Below, piece after piece: positions 24,576 to 33,813 of a stretch of DNA of 64,000 bases. A model generated the notes under the pieces. The model was not told where the DNA came from, made no database searches, and saw only the letters and a list, made by a program, of their open reading frames with translations. Position 1 is the stretch's first letter; each line of letters starts with the position of its first letter. The DNA lies in NCBI GenBank assembly GCA_903845195.1, contig CAIMWO010000038.1:1-64000 (forward strand), in the 5' to 3' direction. The translations under genes and the position numbers were made by a program. This stretch comes from an uncultured Phycisphaerales bacterium. Lineage in GTDB: Bacteria > Planctomycetota > Phycisphaerae > WQYP01.

Positions 24576-24940
24576 GAGGTTCATCGCGATTCTTGTTTTG
24601 GGTTCTCTGTGGCCTTCCGGTGTTTGCGCCGCTGCTGATGGCGGCCGATGCGCCGGTGGCGGCAACGCGTCCGTTCGTTGTGCCGATCGATGTGTCCCGG
24701 CTATATTTGCGCTGGACGCCGGTGCCACCGGATCCCGCACGGGCGACGTTTCGCACCGATCCCACGGCCGACTGGAGCGAGCAGGCAGTGCTCTCTATGA
24801 CCGCGCCGCTGCGCAACACGCCGTTGCCGTTCGTCCGTTTCTCCGTGCCCGTGCCGGTCGATCCGGGGACGACAATCCAATCCGCGCCACTGCTTTCGGA
24901 TGAGATTTCGGTGCCGACACCGGCGCAACTTCGGCGGTGA
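24572..24940 (+). CDS. Small exported protein of unknown function
   Basis: The 122-residue frame starts in a 4-nt overlap (ATGA) with the propeller gene. It has a typical signal peptide (FLFWVLCGLPVFAPLLMAADA). The mature part is proline-rich with no cysteine or known motif. It is the last gene before tRNA-Arg. The coupling suggests that it is a subunit or accessory of the upstream exported proteins. Confidence 0.6.
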   Translation: MRGSSRFLFWVLCGLPVFAPLLMAADAPVAATRPFVVPIDVSRLYLRWTPVPPDPARATFRTDPTADWSEQAVLSMTAPLRNTPLPFVRFSVPVPVDPGTTIQSAPLLSDEISVPTPAQLRR

Positions 24941-24994
24941 AATGGTGGAGCTTGAAAAAAGCGGCGAATAGACGATAATGTGTGACTCGCATCA

Positions 24995-25068
<74 letters not shown>

Positions 25069-25179
25069 GTTCATTTTCCGTCAAATCTTGCAGTTTTTTA
25101 CTTTATCACAATCCTCAGCGGCAAATTCCGTAGAGGTGTATAATCCGGCCGCACCTTTCTGCCTGACGCGGAGGAGTCC

Positions 25180-26625
25180 GTGACTATTGAAGGCATTACC
25201 CTGCCGCCATGGAGCGTCATGTACGTGGCGAGTTCGTGGACGGTGCGGCTGGTCATGCTGTTCTACGTGCCGCAGCGGCGCACGCCGGCGGCGGCACGCA
25301 CCTGGCTGCTGCTGATTTTTCTACTGCCTCTGCCGGGGTTGGCGGTTTACTGGTTTTTCGGGCGGATCTACGTTCCCCGGCGCCGGCGGGCGATGCAGGC
25401 GCGGGCCTCGCAGGTCATTCGCACGGTGCAGGAGCAGATGCGCGCCCGTGCGGCGACGGTCGAGGTGCAGGTGCCCGAGCCGCTGCAGGGGGCGGCGACG
25501 CTGGCGGCGCGGCTGGGGGATTTTGAGTGTTATTCCGGCAATCATTTCGAGTTGATCGAGGATTATGAGGCGTCGATTGGAAAGCTCATCGCGGATATCG
25601 ATACCGCGAGGCTTCACGTACATCTGCTCTATTACATTTTTGCCGACGATGCGACGGGCCATCGTGTGGCCGAGGCCTTGATACGCGCGGCTTCGCGTGG
25701 GGTGAAATGCATTGTGCTGGCGGATGCCATTGGATCGAAGCGCTTGTTGCGGCGGGGGCTGGCAAGGCGTTTGCGGGCGGCGGGGGTTGAGGTACAGGCG
25801 CTGCTACCGGTGGGCTTTCTGCGGCGTAACGCGGCGCGGTTTGATTTGCGCAATCACCGGAAGCTGGCGGTGGTGGATGGGAAGATCGGCTACACGGGGT
25901 CACAGAACATTGCAGGCGCGGAGTTCATCAAGGGGTGCCCGAATGAGGAGTTGGTGCTGCGGGTGACTGGGCCGGTGGTAGGGCAGTTGCAGGCGGTTTT
26001 TGTTGCTGATCACTATTTTGAAACGAATGACCTGGGCAATAATCCGGTGAATTTTCCGGAACTGGCGCCGGCGGGGGATTCGATTGCGCAGGTGTTGCCG
26101 AGCGGTCCCGGATATCCGCGGGAAAACGCACGTGAGTTTATTATTGCCATGATCTACGGCGCGAGGAAGAGAGTGGTCATTACGACGCCGTACTTCGTGC
26201 CCGACGAGCCGTTCATGCTGGCGCTGACGTCGGCGGCGGAGCGCGGGGTGGAAGTGCACCTGATATTTTCCTTTAGATCGAACCAGCCCATCACGAAATT
26301 GGCACAAGAGTCGTATTACGAAGACCTGATGTCAGCGGGCGTGCGGATTCACCTCTACCAGCCGGGATTCCTGCATGCCAAGCATCTGACGATTGACGAT
26401 GATGTGGCGTTGATCGGATCAACGAATATCGATATTCGATCGTTTGCGTTGAACGCGGAAGTGAGTCTGCTGATTTACGATGCGTCCGTGGTCAAGCAGC
26501 TGCGGGCGGTGCAGGAGCGGTACTTCCGGGACAGCCAGGAAGTCGCGGCAGAACAATGGTCGCGGCGATCCACGGTGCGGCGAACGGCGCAGAATCTGGC
26601 GAGGCTTGCGGATTCGTTTTTATAG
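25180..26625 (+). CDS. cls: Cardiolipin synthase (phospholipase D family)
   Basis: The start is GTG 25180 after GGAGG. Two N-terminal membrane segments (MYVASSWTVRLVMLFYV and WLLLIFLLPLPGLAVYWFF) precede two PLD domains. The HKD motifs are NHRKLAVVDGKIGYTGSQN (about residues 227-245) and LHAKHLTIDDDVALIGSTN (about 400-418). The length of 481 residues is normal for bacterial Cls, which condenses two phosphatidylglycerols into cardiolipin and glycerol at the inner membrane. It stands alone. A possible weak hairpin (ACGCCG/CGGCGT, 26649-26677) follows the stop without a T tract. Confidence 0.93.
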   Translation: MTIEGITLPPWSVMYVASSWTVRLVMLFYVPQRRTPAAARTWLLLIFLLPLPGLAVYWFFGRIYVPRRRRAMQARASQVIRTVQEQMRARAATVEVQVPEPLQGAATLAARLGDFECYSGNHFELIEDYEASIGKLIADIDTARLHVHLLYYIFADDATGHRVAEALIRAASRGVKCIVLADAIGSKRLLRRGLARRLRAAGVEVQALLPVGFLRRNAARFDLRNHRKLAVVDGKIGYTGSQNIAGAEFIKGCPNEELVLRVTGPVVGQLQAVFVADHYFETNDLGNNPVNFPELAPAGDSIAQVLPSGPGYPRENAREFIIAMIYGARKRVVITTPYFVPDEPFMLALTSAAERGVEVHLIFSFRSNQPITKLAQESYYEDLMSAGVRIHLYQPGFLHAKHLTIDDDVALIGSTNIDIRSFALNAEVSLLIYDASVVKQLRAVQERYFRDSQEVAAEQWSRRSTVRRTAQNLARLADSFL

Positions 26626-26835
26626 CAGAATCGATACACTGGCGAATGACGCCGCCGCAAACCCCTGCGACGGCGTTGGACATCAAGCGGAGAGATTCGT
26701 TATCTCTACGCTTATCCCGGCGGCAGCCTTTTTCAGCCGGCCTATCTGGGAGTGCGGGTGGATATCGCGGCGGGAGTATGCACGCAGGCACAGTTGAAGT
26801 ACAAGGCTGGTGCAGGGGAAGAAGAAGTCTGAGGA

Positions 26836-29800
26836 TCACCGGAAATCCCGCGAGGACGTTGCCACGAGGGCGGCAGAAGAAGTCAGATCGCGCAAGTCGT
26901 AGGCGCCCGTCACGAGCACATGCACGACTTGTCCCTGGCGCTCCACTTTGCCTTGAGCCATGATGCCGATCGAGCGGCGCAGGATCGGCTTGAATTCCTC
27001 GTAGACCTGCGGCCTGACAATCAGGTTCGCGCTGCCGGTTTCATCTTCGAGCGTAATGAAAAGCACGCCGGACGCCGTGGCAGGGCGTTGACGAACGAGG
27101 ATCAGGCCCGCCACACGGATCTGTTTCCCAGTGAGGAACACCTTTTCGTCTCGCAGATTGCCAGCAGTCACGACCTGCAGACGATCCAGCCGCGCTCGCA
27201 AAAACGACACGGGGTGCGCCTTGAGTGACAGTCCGACGGAGGCGTAGTCGTAGACCACGACGCGGTCGGGGGGAAACGGAGGGAGGCCCTCTGCGCTATC
27301 CTGTGTTTCATACGCATCGAACATCGGCAGGCAATTGTCCCGCAACTTGCTGAGCGCCCACAGCGCAGCCTGGCGATTCATGCCCATGGAGTTGAATGCG
27401 TCGGCCTCAGCCAACTTGCGCAACTCCGCGACGCGCACACCGCTGCGTCGCCACAGTTGATGAATGGAGGCATAAGGCCCGTGCGAACACACTGATGCCG
27501 CAATGGCGCTCGCCGTATTCTGCCGCAGACCTCTGGTCAGGCGCATGCCCAATCGCAGTGCAGGCATCACCTGTGGCGCATTTTCCAGTGTGCAATCCCA
27601 CCCGCTGCAATGCACATCGATCGGACGCACCTCCACACCATGATCCTGGGCATCGCGAACGAGTTGCGCCGGCTGGTAAAACCCCATCGGCTGGCTGTTG
27701 ATCAGCGCTGCAGCGAAGGCTGCCGGGTGGTATTTTTTCAGCCAGGCCGAGACGTACACCAGCAGGGCGAAAGACGCCGCATGGGATTCCGGAAACCCGT
27801 ACTCGCTGAATCCCTTGATTTGTTCAAAGCAGCGCTGGGCAAATTCCATGGAATAGCCGTTGGCACGCATGCCGCTGATGATTTTCTGACCGAAACGATA
27901 AATGAGATCCCCCTTGCGTTTCCAGGCAGCCATCGCACGACGAAGTTGGTCGGCTTCACCAGCAGTAAAACCCGCCGCCACCATCACCAGACGCATCGCC
28001 TGTTCCTGAAAGAGCGGCACGCCCAACGTTCGCCCCAAAACTTCGCGGATCTGTTCATTGGGATAGCTGACCGCCTCTTCATGATTCCGGCGCCGCAAGT
28101 AGGGATGGACCATGCCGCCCTGAATGGGCCCGGGCCGGACAATCGCCACCTCGATGACCAGGTCGTAGTAGCACCGCGGTTGCAGACGCGGCAGCATGGT
28201 CATCTGGGCGCGGGATTCCACCTGAAACACGCCGATGGAGTCGGCCTTGCAGAGCATGTCATAGACCGCCGGGTCTTCCGCAGGAATCGTGTGAAACTGC
28301 AAAGCACCCGCTCCACCCTGGCGTTTGTCCCAAAAATTCACCAGGTCGATGGCCTTGCGAATGGCGGTCAGCATCCCCAGCGCCAGGACATCCACTTTCA
28401 GCATGCCCAAGGCATCGATGTCGTCCTTGTCCCATTCGATGACCGTACGATCCGGCATGGCCGCATTTTCAATGGGGACCGATTCGCACAAATCACCCTG
28501 CGTAATGACAAACCCGCCGACGTGCTGAGAAAGATGCCGTGGAAATCCGATCAACTCTCTGGCCAGAAGGAGCGTTTGCCGCAGCGTGTGATCGCACGCG
28601 TCCACGCCCAGTTGAGCCAGTTGTCGCTCATCGATGATTTCCCTATCCCACGCATCATGAGACTTGGCCAGGCGATCCACGCAATCGAGGGAGAGCCCCA
28701 TCGCCTTGCCGACATCGCGGATGGCGCTCCGCGGCCGATAGGTAATCACCTCCGCCGTGAGCGCCGCACGCTGGCGGCCGTACTTCGTGTACAGATATTG
28801 AATGACCTCCTCTCGGCGTTCATGCTCGAAGTCGATGTCGATGTCCGGCGGCTCATCCCGTTCCCGGCTGATGAAGCGCTCCACCAGCAGATTCACGCGC
28901 GCCGGATCGACAGCCGTGACCCCCAGGCAATAACAGACCGCGGAATTGGCCGCCGCCCCGCGTCCCTGGCAGAGTATGTCGCGGGTTCTCGCGTAGTTCA
29001 CAATGTCGGAGACGGTCAAAAAATAAGCCGCATAATTCAGATCCCGAATCAAGTCGAATTCATACTCGATACGCTGTCGGACCGAGTCGGGCACGCCACT
29101 GGGATAGCGCTCGCCTGCCCCCTGCCAGGTCAGATCGATCAGATGCTCCATCATGGTCTTGCCCGGCGGACAAATCTCGGCAGGATATTCGTAGCGAAGC
29201 TGATCCAGAGAAAAGCCCGAGGCGCGCTCGGCAATCTGCATGGTGCGCGTGAGGGCCTGCGGATAACTTCGGAATAACCGGGCCATCTCCTCGGGCGCCT
29301 TGAGGTAACGTTCCGCATTGGCAAAACGCGAAAAACCCGCCTCCTGCAGCGTACAGCCCCGGCGAATGCAGGTCAGCACATCCTGCAAGGCCTGGCGCTG
29401 CGGCGCGTGATAGTGCACATCATTGGTCGCCACCAGCGGGATGCCGAATCTCTTGGAAAGATCCACACAGCACTTCCGCGCGGCGGCATCCTCCTGCTCA
29501 TACAAACGCCGCATCCGCAGCGACAGACGATCCGCATCAAAGGCCTCCCGCAACTGACGCAACGTCTGCCCAAACGCATCATCACTCCCGTGCTCCCCCC
29601 GTGGCGGCGTCACGATGGCCATACATCCTTGCTGATGATCGAGCAGGTCCTGCAAGGTCAGGTCGCATTCTCCCTTGGCCGCGCGGCGTTTACCGATGGT
29701 CAACATGCGACAGAGCTGACCGTAAGCCGCGCGGGTGGTGGGATACATCCCCACCGAGAGCAGCGGAGGTATCATCGGGGCTCCCGGCGCAAGTACCCCG

Positions 29801-30090
29801 GTTGCGACCTTCACCTGAACGTGACACCCCACCACCAGCGGAATGCCGGCCTCCTTGGCCGCCACATGAGCGCGAACCACCCCGGCAAGACTGTTAATAT
29901 CAGCAATGGCCACGGCGCGGTACCCAAGTTCCGCCGCGCGGGAAACAAGTTCCTCCGGATGACTGCCGCCGTGCAGAAATGAAAAATTGCTCGTCACCTG
30001 CAGTTCGGCATAATCCACCGCAGCTTTACGCCGGCTCACCGGTGATGCCGCAACCTGCGGCCTGGGCCTGGGATCGGGTTGTTCCGGCAT
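26836..30090 (-). CDS. dnaE2: Error-prone DNA polymerase III alpha subunit DnaE2
   Basis: The start is ATG 30090 with GGAAGGGGG upstream. The frame is open to 30168, but that would overlap imuB. The protein has about 1084 residues. The N-terminal PHP domain opens with LQVTSNFSFLHGGSHPEEL. The polymerase palm carries GRGAAANSAVCYCLG and PPDIDIDFEHERREEV with the catalytic aspartates. An OB-fold region ends the protein (LILVRQRPATASGVLFITL). DnaE2 lacks the regions that bind tau and proofreading partners and performs translesion synthesis with ImuA and ImuB in the SOS response. It lies 14 nt after imuB in one operon. Confidence 0.95.
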   Translation of the reverse strand: MPEQPDPRPRPQVAASPVSRRKAAVDYAELQVTSNFSFLHGGSHPEELVSRAAELGYRAVAIADINSLAGVVRAHVAAKEAGIPLVVGCHVQVKVATGVLAPGAPMIPPLLSVGMYPTTRAAYGQLCRMLTIGKRRAAKGECDLTLQDLLDHQQGCMAIVTPPRGEHGSDDAFGQTLRQLREAFDADRLSLRMRRLYEQEDAAARKCCVDLSKRFGIPLVATNDVHYHAPQRQALQDVLTCIRRGCTLQEAGFSRFANAERYLKAPEEMARLFRSYPQALTRTMQIAERASGFSLDQLRYEYPAEICPPGKTMMEHLIDLTWQGAGERYPSGVPDSVRQRIEYEFDLIRDLNYAAYFLTVSDIVNYARTRDILCQGRGAAANSAVCYCLGVTAVDPARVNLLVERFISRERDEPPDIDIDFEHERREEVIQYLYTKYGRQRAALTAEVITYRPRSAIRDVGKAMGLSLDCVDRLAKSHDAWDREIIDERQLAQLGVDACDHTLRQTLLLARELIGFPRHLSQHVGGFVITQGDLCESVPIENAAMPDRTVIEWDKDDIDALGMLKVDVLALGMLTAIRKAIDLVNFWDKRQGGAGALQFHTIPAEDPAVYDMLCKADSIGVFQVESRAQMTMLPRLQPRCYYDLVIEVAIVRPGPIQGGMVHPYLRRRNHEEAVSYPNEQIREVLGRTLGVPLFQEQAMRLVMVAAGFTAGEADQLRRAMAAWKRKGDLIYRFGQKIISGMRANGYSMEFAQRCFEQIKGFSEYGFPESHAASFALLVYVSAWLKKYHPAAFAAALINSQPMGFYQPAQLVRDAQDHGVEVRPIDVHCSGWDCTLENAPQVMPALRLGMRLTRGLRQNTASAIAASVCSHGPYASIHQLWRRSGVRVAELRKLAEADAFNSMGMNRQAALWALSKLRDNCLPMFDAYETQDSAEGLPPFPPDRVVVYDYASVGLSLKAHPVSFLRARLDRLQVVTAGNLRDEKVFLTGKQIRVAGLILVRQRPATASGVLFITLEDETGSANLIVRPQVYEEFKPILRRSIGIMAQGKVERQGQVVHVLVTGAYDLRDLTSSAALVATSSRDFR

Positions 30091-30104
30091 CGTTGCCCCC
30101 TTCC

Positions 30105-31670
30105 TTAAACCCACAACCCATGCACAAACCACTGCGCGCTTTCCATCTCCCGGAAAACCCACAGCCATGCGCCCTCTGCCGTCTGCACTTTGTAATAATC
30201 GCGGGTGCTGTGAACCCGATCATGCCACCATTCCGTGTTGATCCGTTCCGGACCGGCGCCGGCCGTCAACGCATGATCGCAGCCGCGCCACTGCAACTTG
30301 CTGGGAGGATGATCCGGCTGCAGCGCAATCGCCTGCGCCAATTCAGGCCGCTCGAACATCTGCGAAGGCCGATCCGCAAACATCAATGCCGCCTGCACTT
30401 CTTTCCGGGACTGCTTGCGGCTTCGCACCGGCAAAAAACGCTGTGCCCGCTCCGGCACGTGCGACGCACACGCCTGCGCTTCCAGCACACTATCCACGCC
30501 CCAACGATTCACCAGCGTGTCGAGCAATTGCTCGATCTCCTGCTCGTACGCGTCGCCTTCTGCGTTTTCCGCCCAGACGCTCAGTTGCTGATGCCGGATT
30601 CTGGCCACCCAAAACGCCGTCAACGTCACCGCCTCCACGCCATGGCCCATGTGCAGATTTTCCATCTTCGGCTGCAACAGTGACCAAAGATGCTTGGCGT
30701 CCCGCGTGGCGCGGCCCAGCAGAATCTCCCGGCTTACCGGCGGATCGTCTACCCGCGCCAGCTCCACGCGCAACCCGCGAACTCCGCTCTCCTGCTTGAG
30801 CAGATGCCCGCTCAGCTCAGCCAGCAGGTCCTTGGTAGTCAGCGTCACCGCCTCGATCTGTGTGGAAGCCCCCTCGAAAATCCGCTGCAACGCCAAAGGC
30901 TCGTGCAACCGAATCGGCTCAAACCGCTCGCAGACCTTCCCCAAAGCCTGATCGAGTCTTTGCAGAATCAATTCTCCATAACGCACCCGCAGACTTTCCC
31001 GCGGCAACTCCAGCACATGCTCCACCCGCTCTACGCCCACCTGCTGCAATGCGGCAATCTGATCGGCAGGAATCCGCAGACACGCCAGCGGCAACGGCCG
31101 CAGTGCATCCTCCACATGCTCCGAAGAAAGCACCGACATGGCGTGGCCGCCAAATCGCGCCACCGCCCACGCCGCACCCAGGGTTGGCGCCACCGCCAGC
31201 CGCGCCGTGAAACCCGCCCGATGCAAGCGTCCGTGGATCTCCTTCAGCAATAGATATTCGCTGCCAAACAGATGCGCCTCGCCCGTCACATCCAGCAGCA
31301 ACCCATCCGGTGTAGGCGCAGGACGCTCATCCATCGGCGCCGCATTCACACACACCGTCGGCGAATAATGCCACGCCCACCGCGCCAGCGAATCCAGCGC
31401 TTCACCGCTTCGCCGGGGATCAAACGCCAACACCGCCGCCCCGGGACACAACGCCCGCGCTTCCGCCAGCGCCATCCCCGGAAAAACGCCGTTGCGATAG
31501 GCCAGCGCACAACACCGGCTCACCACCTGCTCCCGCGCCACTTCGGTCACCAGTAAAAAAACTGTGCGCTGCCTACGCGATCCTGGCGTCTGGGGCCTTC
31601 CCCCGCGTCTCCTGCGCTGAATCCATTCCAGATCCCACTGCGGGAGATAAATGCAGAGCACCCGATCCAT
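30105..31670 (-). CDS. imuB: ImuB, inactive Y-family polymerase-like protein
   Basis: The 521-residue protein opens with LCIYLPQWDLEWIQRRR and carries QVVSRCCALAYRNGVFPGM, LDSLARWAWHYSPTVCVN and DGLLLDVTGEAHLFGSE, the known ImuB pattern in which the Y-family catalytic acids are degenerate. ImuB acts as the hub that links DnaE2 to the sliding clamp and ImuA. Overlap with imuA (about 98 nt) and the 14-nt gap to dnaE2 show a single transcript. The C-terminal part contains EWWHDRVHSTRDYYKVQT, typical of the family. Confidence 0.93.
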   Translation of the reverse strand: MDRVLCIYLPQWDLEWIQRRRRGGRPQTPGSRRQRTVFLLVTEVAREQVVSRCCALAYRNGVFPGMALAEARALCPGAAVLAFDPRRSGEALDSLARWAWHYSPTVCVNAAPMDERPAPTPDGLLLDVTGEAHLFGSEYLLLKEIHGRLHRAGFTARLAVAPTLGAAWAVARFGGHAMSVLSSEHVEDALRPLPLACLRIPADQIAALQQVGVERVEHVLELPRESLRVRYGELILQRLDQALGKVCERFEPIRLHEPLALQRIFEGASTQIEAVTLTTKDLLAELSGHLLKQESGVRGLRVELARVDDPPVSREILLGRATRDAKHLWSLLQPKMENLHMGHGVEAVTLTAFWVARIRHQQLSVWAENAEGDAYEQEIEQLLDTLVNRWGVDSVLEAQACASHVPERAQRFLPVRSRKQSRKEVQAALMFADRPSQMFERPELAQAIALQPDHPPSKLQWRGCDHALTAGAGPERINTEWWHDRVHSTRDYYKVQTAEGAWLWVFREMESAQWFVHGLWV

Positions 31671-32409
31671 ACGTCACCTCATAGGACCAGTTGACGATCC
31701 AGCGACGCGGAACCTCCCTGCCCGGCTGTCGTTTACTGCTCACCAATTCCATCGCCCACCGTGGCTGCATGGAGTCTGAATAAAGGGCATGGACCCTCCA
31801 CCGACTGGCCGCCCAGGAAGCCTCTGACTCTTCCCACTGCGGACGTGCCAATAACCCCAATCCCCTCCCGGCCTCCGCCGCCAACTGCACCCGCCGGCTC
31901 ATGACCGTATTGAGCCCGCTGCCATCCGCCACCACCACCGCAATTCCCGGACACCGCAGCGCCTGGCTCATCGCCCAGCAACGCTCATCCACCGACAACG
32001 GATCCAGAAAAAGACAACGGCTCAGTACCCGCTCCACGGAATAACGGCCATGCTCCGACAGCACGGCATACAGCAACTGCAACGTCGGCCAGCACTTGCG
32101 CCCGATCCAGATCGTTTGAACCTGCTTCACATACCGGCAACGCCGGTGCACCAGTGCCGCCAGAAGCGTCAGCGGCCCATGCCAATCTCCCCCCCTGGAA
32201 ACCGCGCCCGGACCATCCCACGCTGACGGATAAAACCATTCATGAACGCCGCCTTCGACCAGCCAAGAGAGTGCCTTTTCCTCGTCGCACTCAGCTTTCG
32301 AAGCCCCCTCGCATGATCGTGGGCAACCTTGAATCTGTTCCGCCCTCCGCAATCCCAGCAGGGGATGTTCCAGAAGCGACTGGACGGACATGGAGGGTAT
32401 CGGAGGCAT
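31573..32409 (-). CDS. imuA: ImuA, RecA-like mutagenesis protein
   Basis: The frame has 278 residues from ATG 32409. A second ATG at 32391 is possible and neither has a strong ribosome site. It matches ImuA in having GVHEWFYP, PLTLLAALVHRRCRYVKQVQTIWIG with the nucleotide-site region degenerate, and SQALRCPGIAVVVADGSGL. ImuA is a RecA-like factor of the SOS translesion complex. It is first in the imuA-imuB-dnaE2 operon and divergent from the SRAP gene. A sigma-70-type promoter and a LexA-like site lie just upstream. Confidence 0.88.
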   Translation of the reverse strand: MPPIPSMSVQSLLEHPLLGLRRAEQIQGCPRSCEGASKAECDEEKALSWLVEGGVHEWFYPSAWDGPGAVSRGGDWHGPLTLLAALVHRRCRYVKQVQTIWIGRKCWPTLQLLYAVLSEHGRYSVERVLSRCLFLDPLSVDERCWAMSQALRCPGIAVVVADGSGLNTVMSRRVQLAAEAGRGLGLLARPQWEESEASWAASRWRVHALYSDSMQPRWAMELVSSKRQPGREVPRRWIVNWSYEVTYGSGALHLSPAVGSGMDSAQETRGKAPDARIA

Positions 32410-32416
32410 CGGTTGT

Positions 32417-32428
32417 CACCATATGTTC
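32417..32428. promoter_or_regulatory. Possible LexA (SOS) operator of imuA
   Basis: CACCATATGTTC differs at two positions from the Gram-positive type LexA box GAACATATGTTC. It lies between the imuA start codon and the promoter at 32442-32469, where repressor would block transcription. The LexA box of this lineage is unknown to me, so the call rests on the palindrome match and on the usual SOS control of this cassette. Confidence 0.4.
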
Positions 32429-32441
32429 TATATTTGTTAGG

Positions 32442-32469
32442 TTATTACATTTCCCATATCTTTTGTCAA
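32442..32469 (-). promoter_or_regulatory. Promoter of imuA-imuB-dnaE2
   Basis: On the minus strand, TTGACA (32464-32469) is followed after 16 bases by TAATAA (32442-32447). The -35 is a perfect match and the -10 a weak one. The predicted transcription start lies near 32435, close to the LexA-like site and about 25 bases before the imuA ATG. Confidence 0.45.
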
Positions 32470-32555
32470 CCACAAAATGCCCAATTCAACGGTAGAATGA
32501 TTTCGTGGCGTACCGCCGTACGTCCAATGTGCGCTCGAAAAAGGGACCCTCTGCC

Positions 32556-33305
32556 ATGTGCGGACGCTATACCCTCATCAAGAAAGACCGCATACTAGAA
32601 GTGCTCCAGAATTTCACGCTCAAGGTCAATCTTGCTGCGGAAATCGCCCGCTGGAACATCGCCCCCGCACAGGACATCCTCATTGCGACCAATCGCGCTC
32701 AACCGACCCTGGAAAAAGCACGGTGGGGACTCGTCCCTCCCTGGGCGAAAGACCCTTCCATTGGCAACAAAATGATCAACGCCCGCAGCGAAACCCTCGC
32801 CGAAAAGCCGGCCTTCCGCAAAGCCCTCGCACAACGGCGATGCCTGATCTTTGCCGACGGCTTCTACGAGTGGCGTACCGAAGCCGACGGCAAGACCCGC
32901 ACGCCCATGTACATTCGCCTGAAAAATGGCGACCTCTTTGCCTTCGCGGGTCTCTGGGAAACATGGAACTCCCCCGACGGCCCACCACTGCAGACCTGCA
33001 CGATCATCACCACCGCCGCCAACTCGCTGGTTCGCCCCATTCACGATCGTATGCCCGCGATCCTGCCCCAGGCATCCTATGCAGATTGGCTCGCCCCCCA
33101 ACCGCGCGAAGCCGCCGCCATGGTCGCGTTGCTTCATCCCTACCCCGCCCAGGAAATGGAAGCCTCTCCCGTCAGCCGCCTGGTGAATAATCCCCGATCA
33201 GAAGGCGCCGCATTAATTCAGCCGGCCGAGAACCCCAACAACTCCGCCAACAAATCCGATTCAGAAAAACCTCCGCCCTCCACAATTCAAGGCCGCTTAT
33301 TCTGA
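32556..33305 (+). CDS. SRAP-domain protein, abasic-site DNA-protein crosslinker (YedK/HMCES family)
   Basis: The start is ATG 32556, which places the catalytic Cys at position 2 (MCGRYTL) as the family requires. An in-frame start at 32505 would bury it. Other active-site elements are present: INARSET (Asn), GFYEW (Glu) and RPIHDRMP (His). The 249 residues include a disordered proline/serine-rich tail. SRAP proteins crosslink to abasic sites in single-stranded DNA and shield them. The gene is divergent from imuA, so DNA-damage control of both is likely. Confidence 0.95.
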   Translation: MCGRYTLIKKDRILEVLQNFTLKVNLAAEIARWNIAPAQDILIATNRAQPTLEKARWGLVPPWAKDPSIGNKMINARSETLAEKPAFRKALAQRRCLIFADGFYEWRTEADGKTRTPMYIRLKNGDLFAFAGLWETWNSPDGPPLQTCTIITTAANSLVRPIHDRMPAILPQASYADWLAPQPREAAAMVALLHPYPAQEMEASPVSRLVNNPRSEGAALIQPAENPNNSANKSDSEKPPPSTIQGRLF

Positions 33306-33440
33306 GGCCAGTCCCAGATCCCACCAGGTGAAACAAAGCACGAGGCAATATGTCTGTGGGCCAGAGCGTTTGATTTTGGGAAGCAGCGGTTCGATCTTGC
33401 GCCACTGCTCGTCCGTGAGCTCAGAATCATGTCGTGCCAT
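33297..33440 (-). pseudogene. IS5-type transposase N-terminal fragment
   Basis: From ATG 33440 the frame reads MARHDSELTDEQWRKIEPL, then LPKIKRSGP, the start of IS5/DUF4096-type transposases, but it ends after 47 residues, at the end of the SRAP gene. The rest of the element is missing. GGAG-like sequence (AAAGGAGTCC, reverse strand) precedes the ATG. It is a remnant of an insertion sequence at the border of the 33-41 kb patchwork. Confidence 0.65.
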
Positions 33441-33813
33441 CAAAGGACTCCTTTCCTTGGCACTATTGAAACCTAGTAGATCGCCACAGTTGAATTGAGG
33501 GGTAAGTCGATACATTCTGAGTCCCAGCAAGGAGGCTCAGGATGAAGAGGCATGCGGTGGTGTTGTCGAAGGGTTCAATCCCACCGTATCTCTCACTCGC
33601 CCTCTCAGCTGCGACGCCATTACGAGCAATCCTGGCTGGAGTTTCAGGGGCTGATGAAGCTGCCTAGCGCCGCAGGATATCTTCGTGAAGGCGCTCGGGG
33701 TCGTGGTGGTCGCTACTCGCTTAACGGAGGATGGATTGCAGTCCAGGTGGCTCGAGGACCTTGTGATAGACAAGGTCACTTCGACGGACGCGGGAACGTG
33801 GAGGCTTTTCCGG
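33441..33813. other. Stretch with decayed coding remnants
   Basis: No intact gene is seen. A 41-codon frame at 33542-33667 (MKRHAVVLSKGSIPP...) follows an excellent AAGGAGG but is cut by a stop. A second open stretch in another frame (33685 onward: ALGVVVVATRLTEDGLQ) may be its frameshifted continuation. Both lie next to the IS fragment and probably are the remains of a disrupted gene. Confidence 0.4.

Noticed and set aside
27610-29277. A 555-codon plus-strand frame opposite dnaE2
   Set aside because: The minus strand encodes an unmistakable DnaE2. The opposite frame is a GC-driven antisense frame with no domain.
32425-32440. Alphaproteobacterial SOS box GTTC-N7-GTTC
   Set aside because: The sequence is GTTC-TATATTT-GTTA, with the last base wrong, and other features of the window do not suggest an alphaproteobacterium. 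The overlapping CATATGTTC palindrome is the better candidate.
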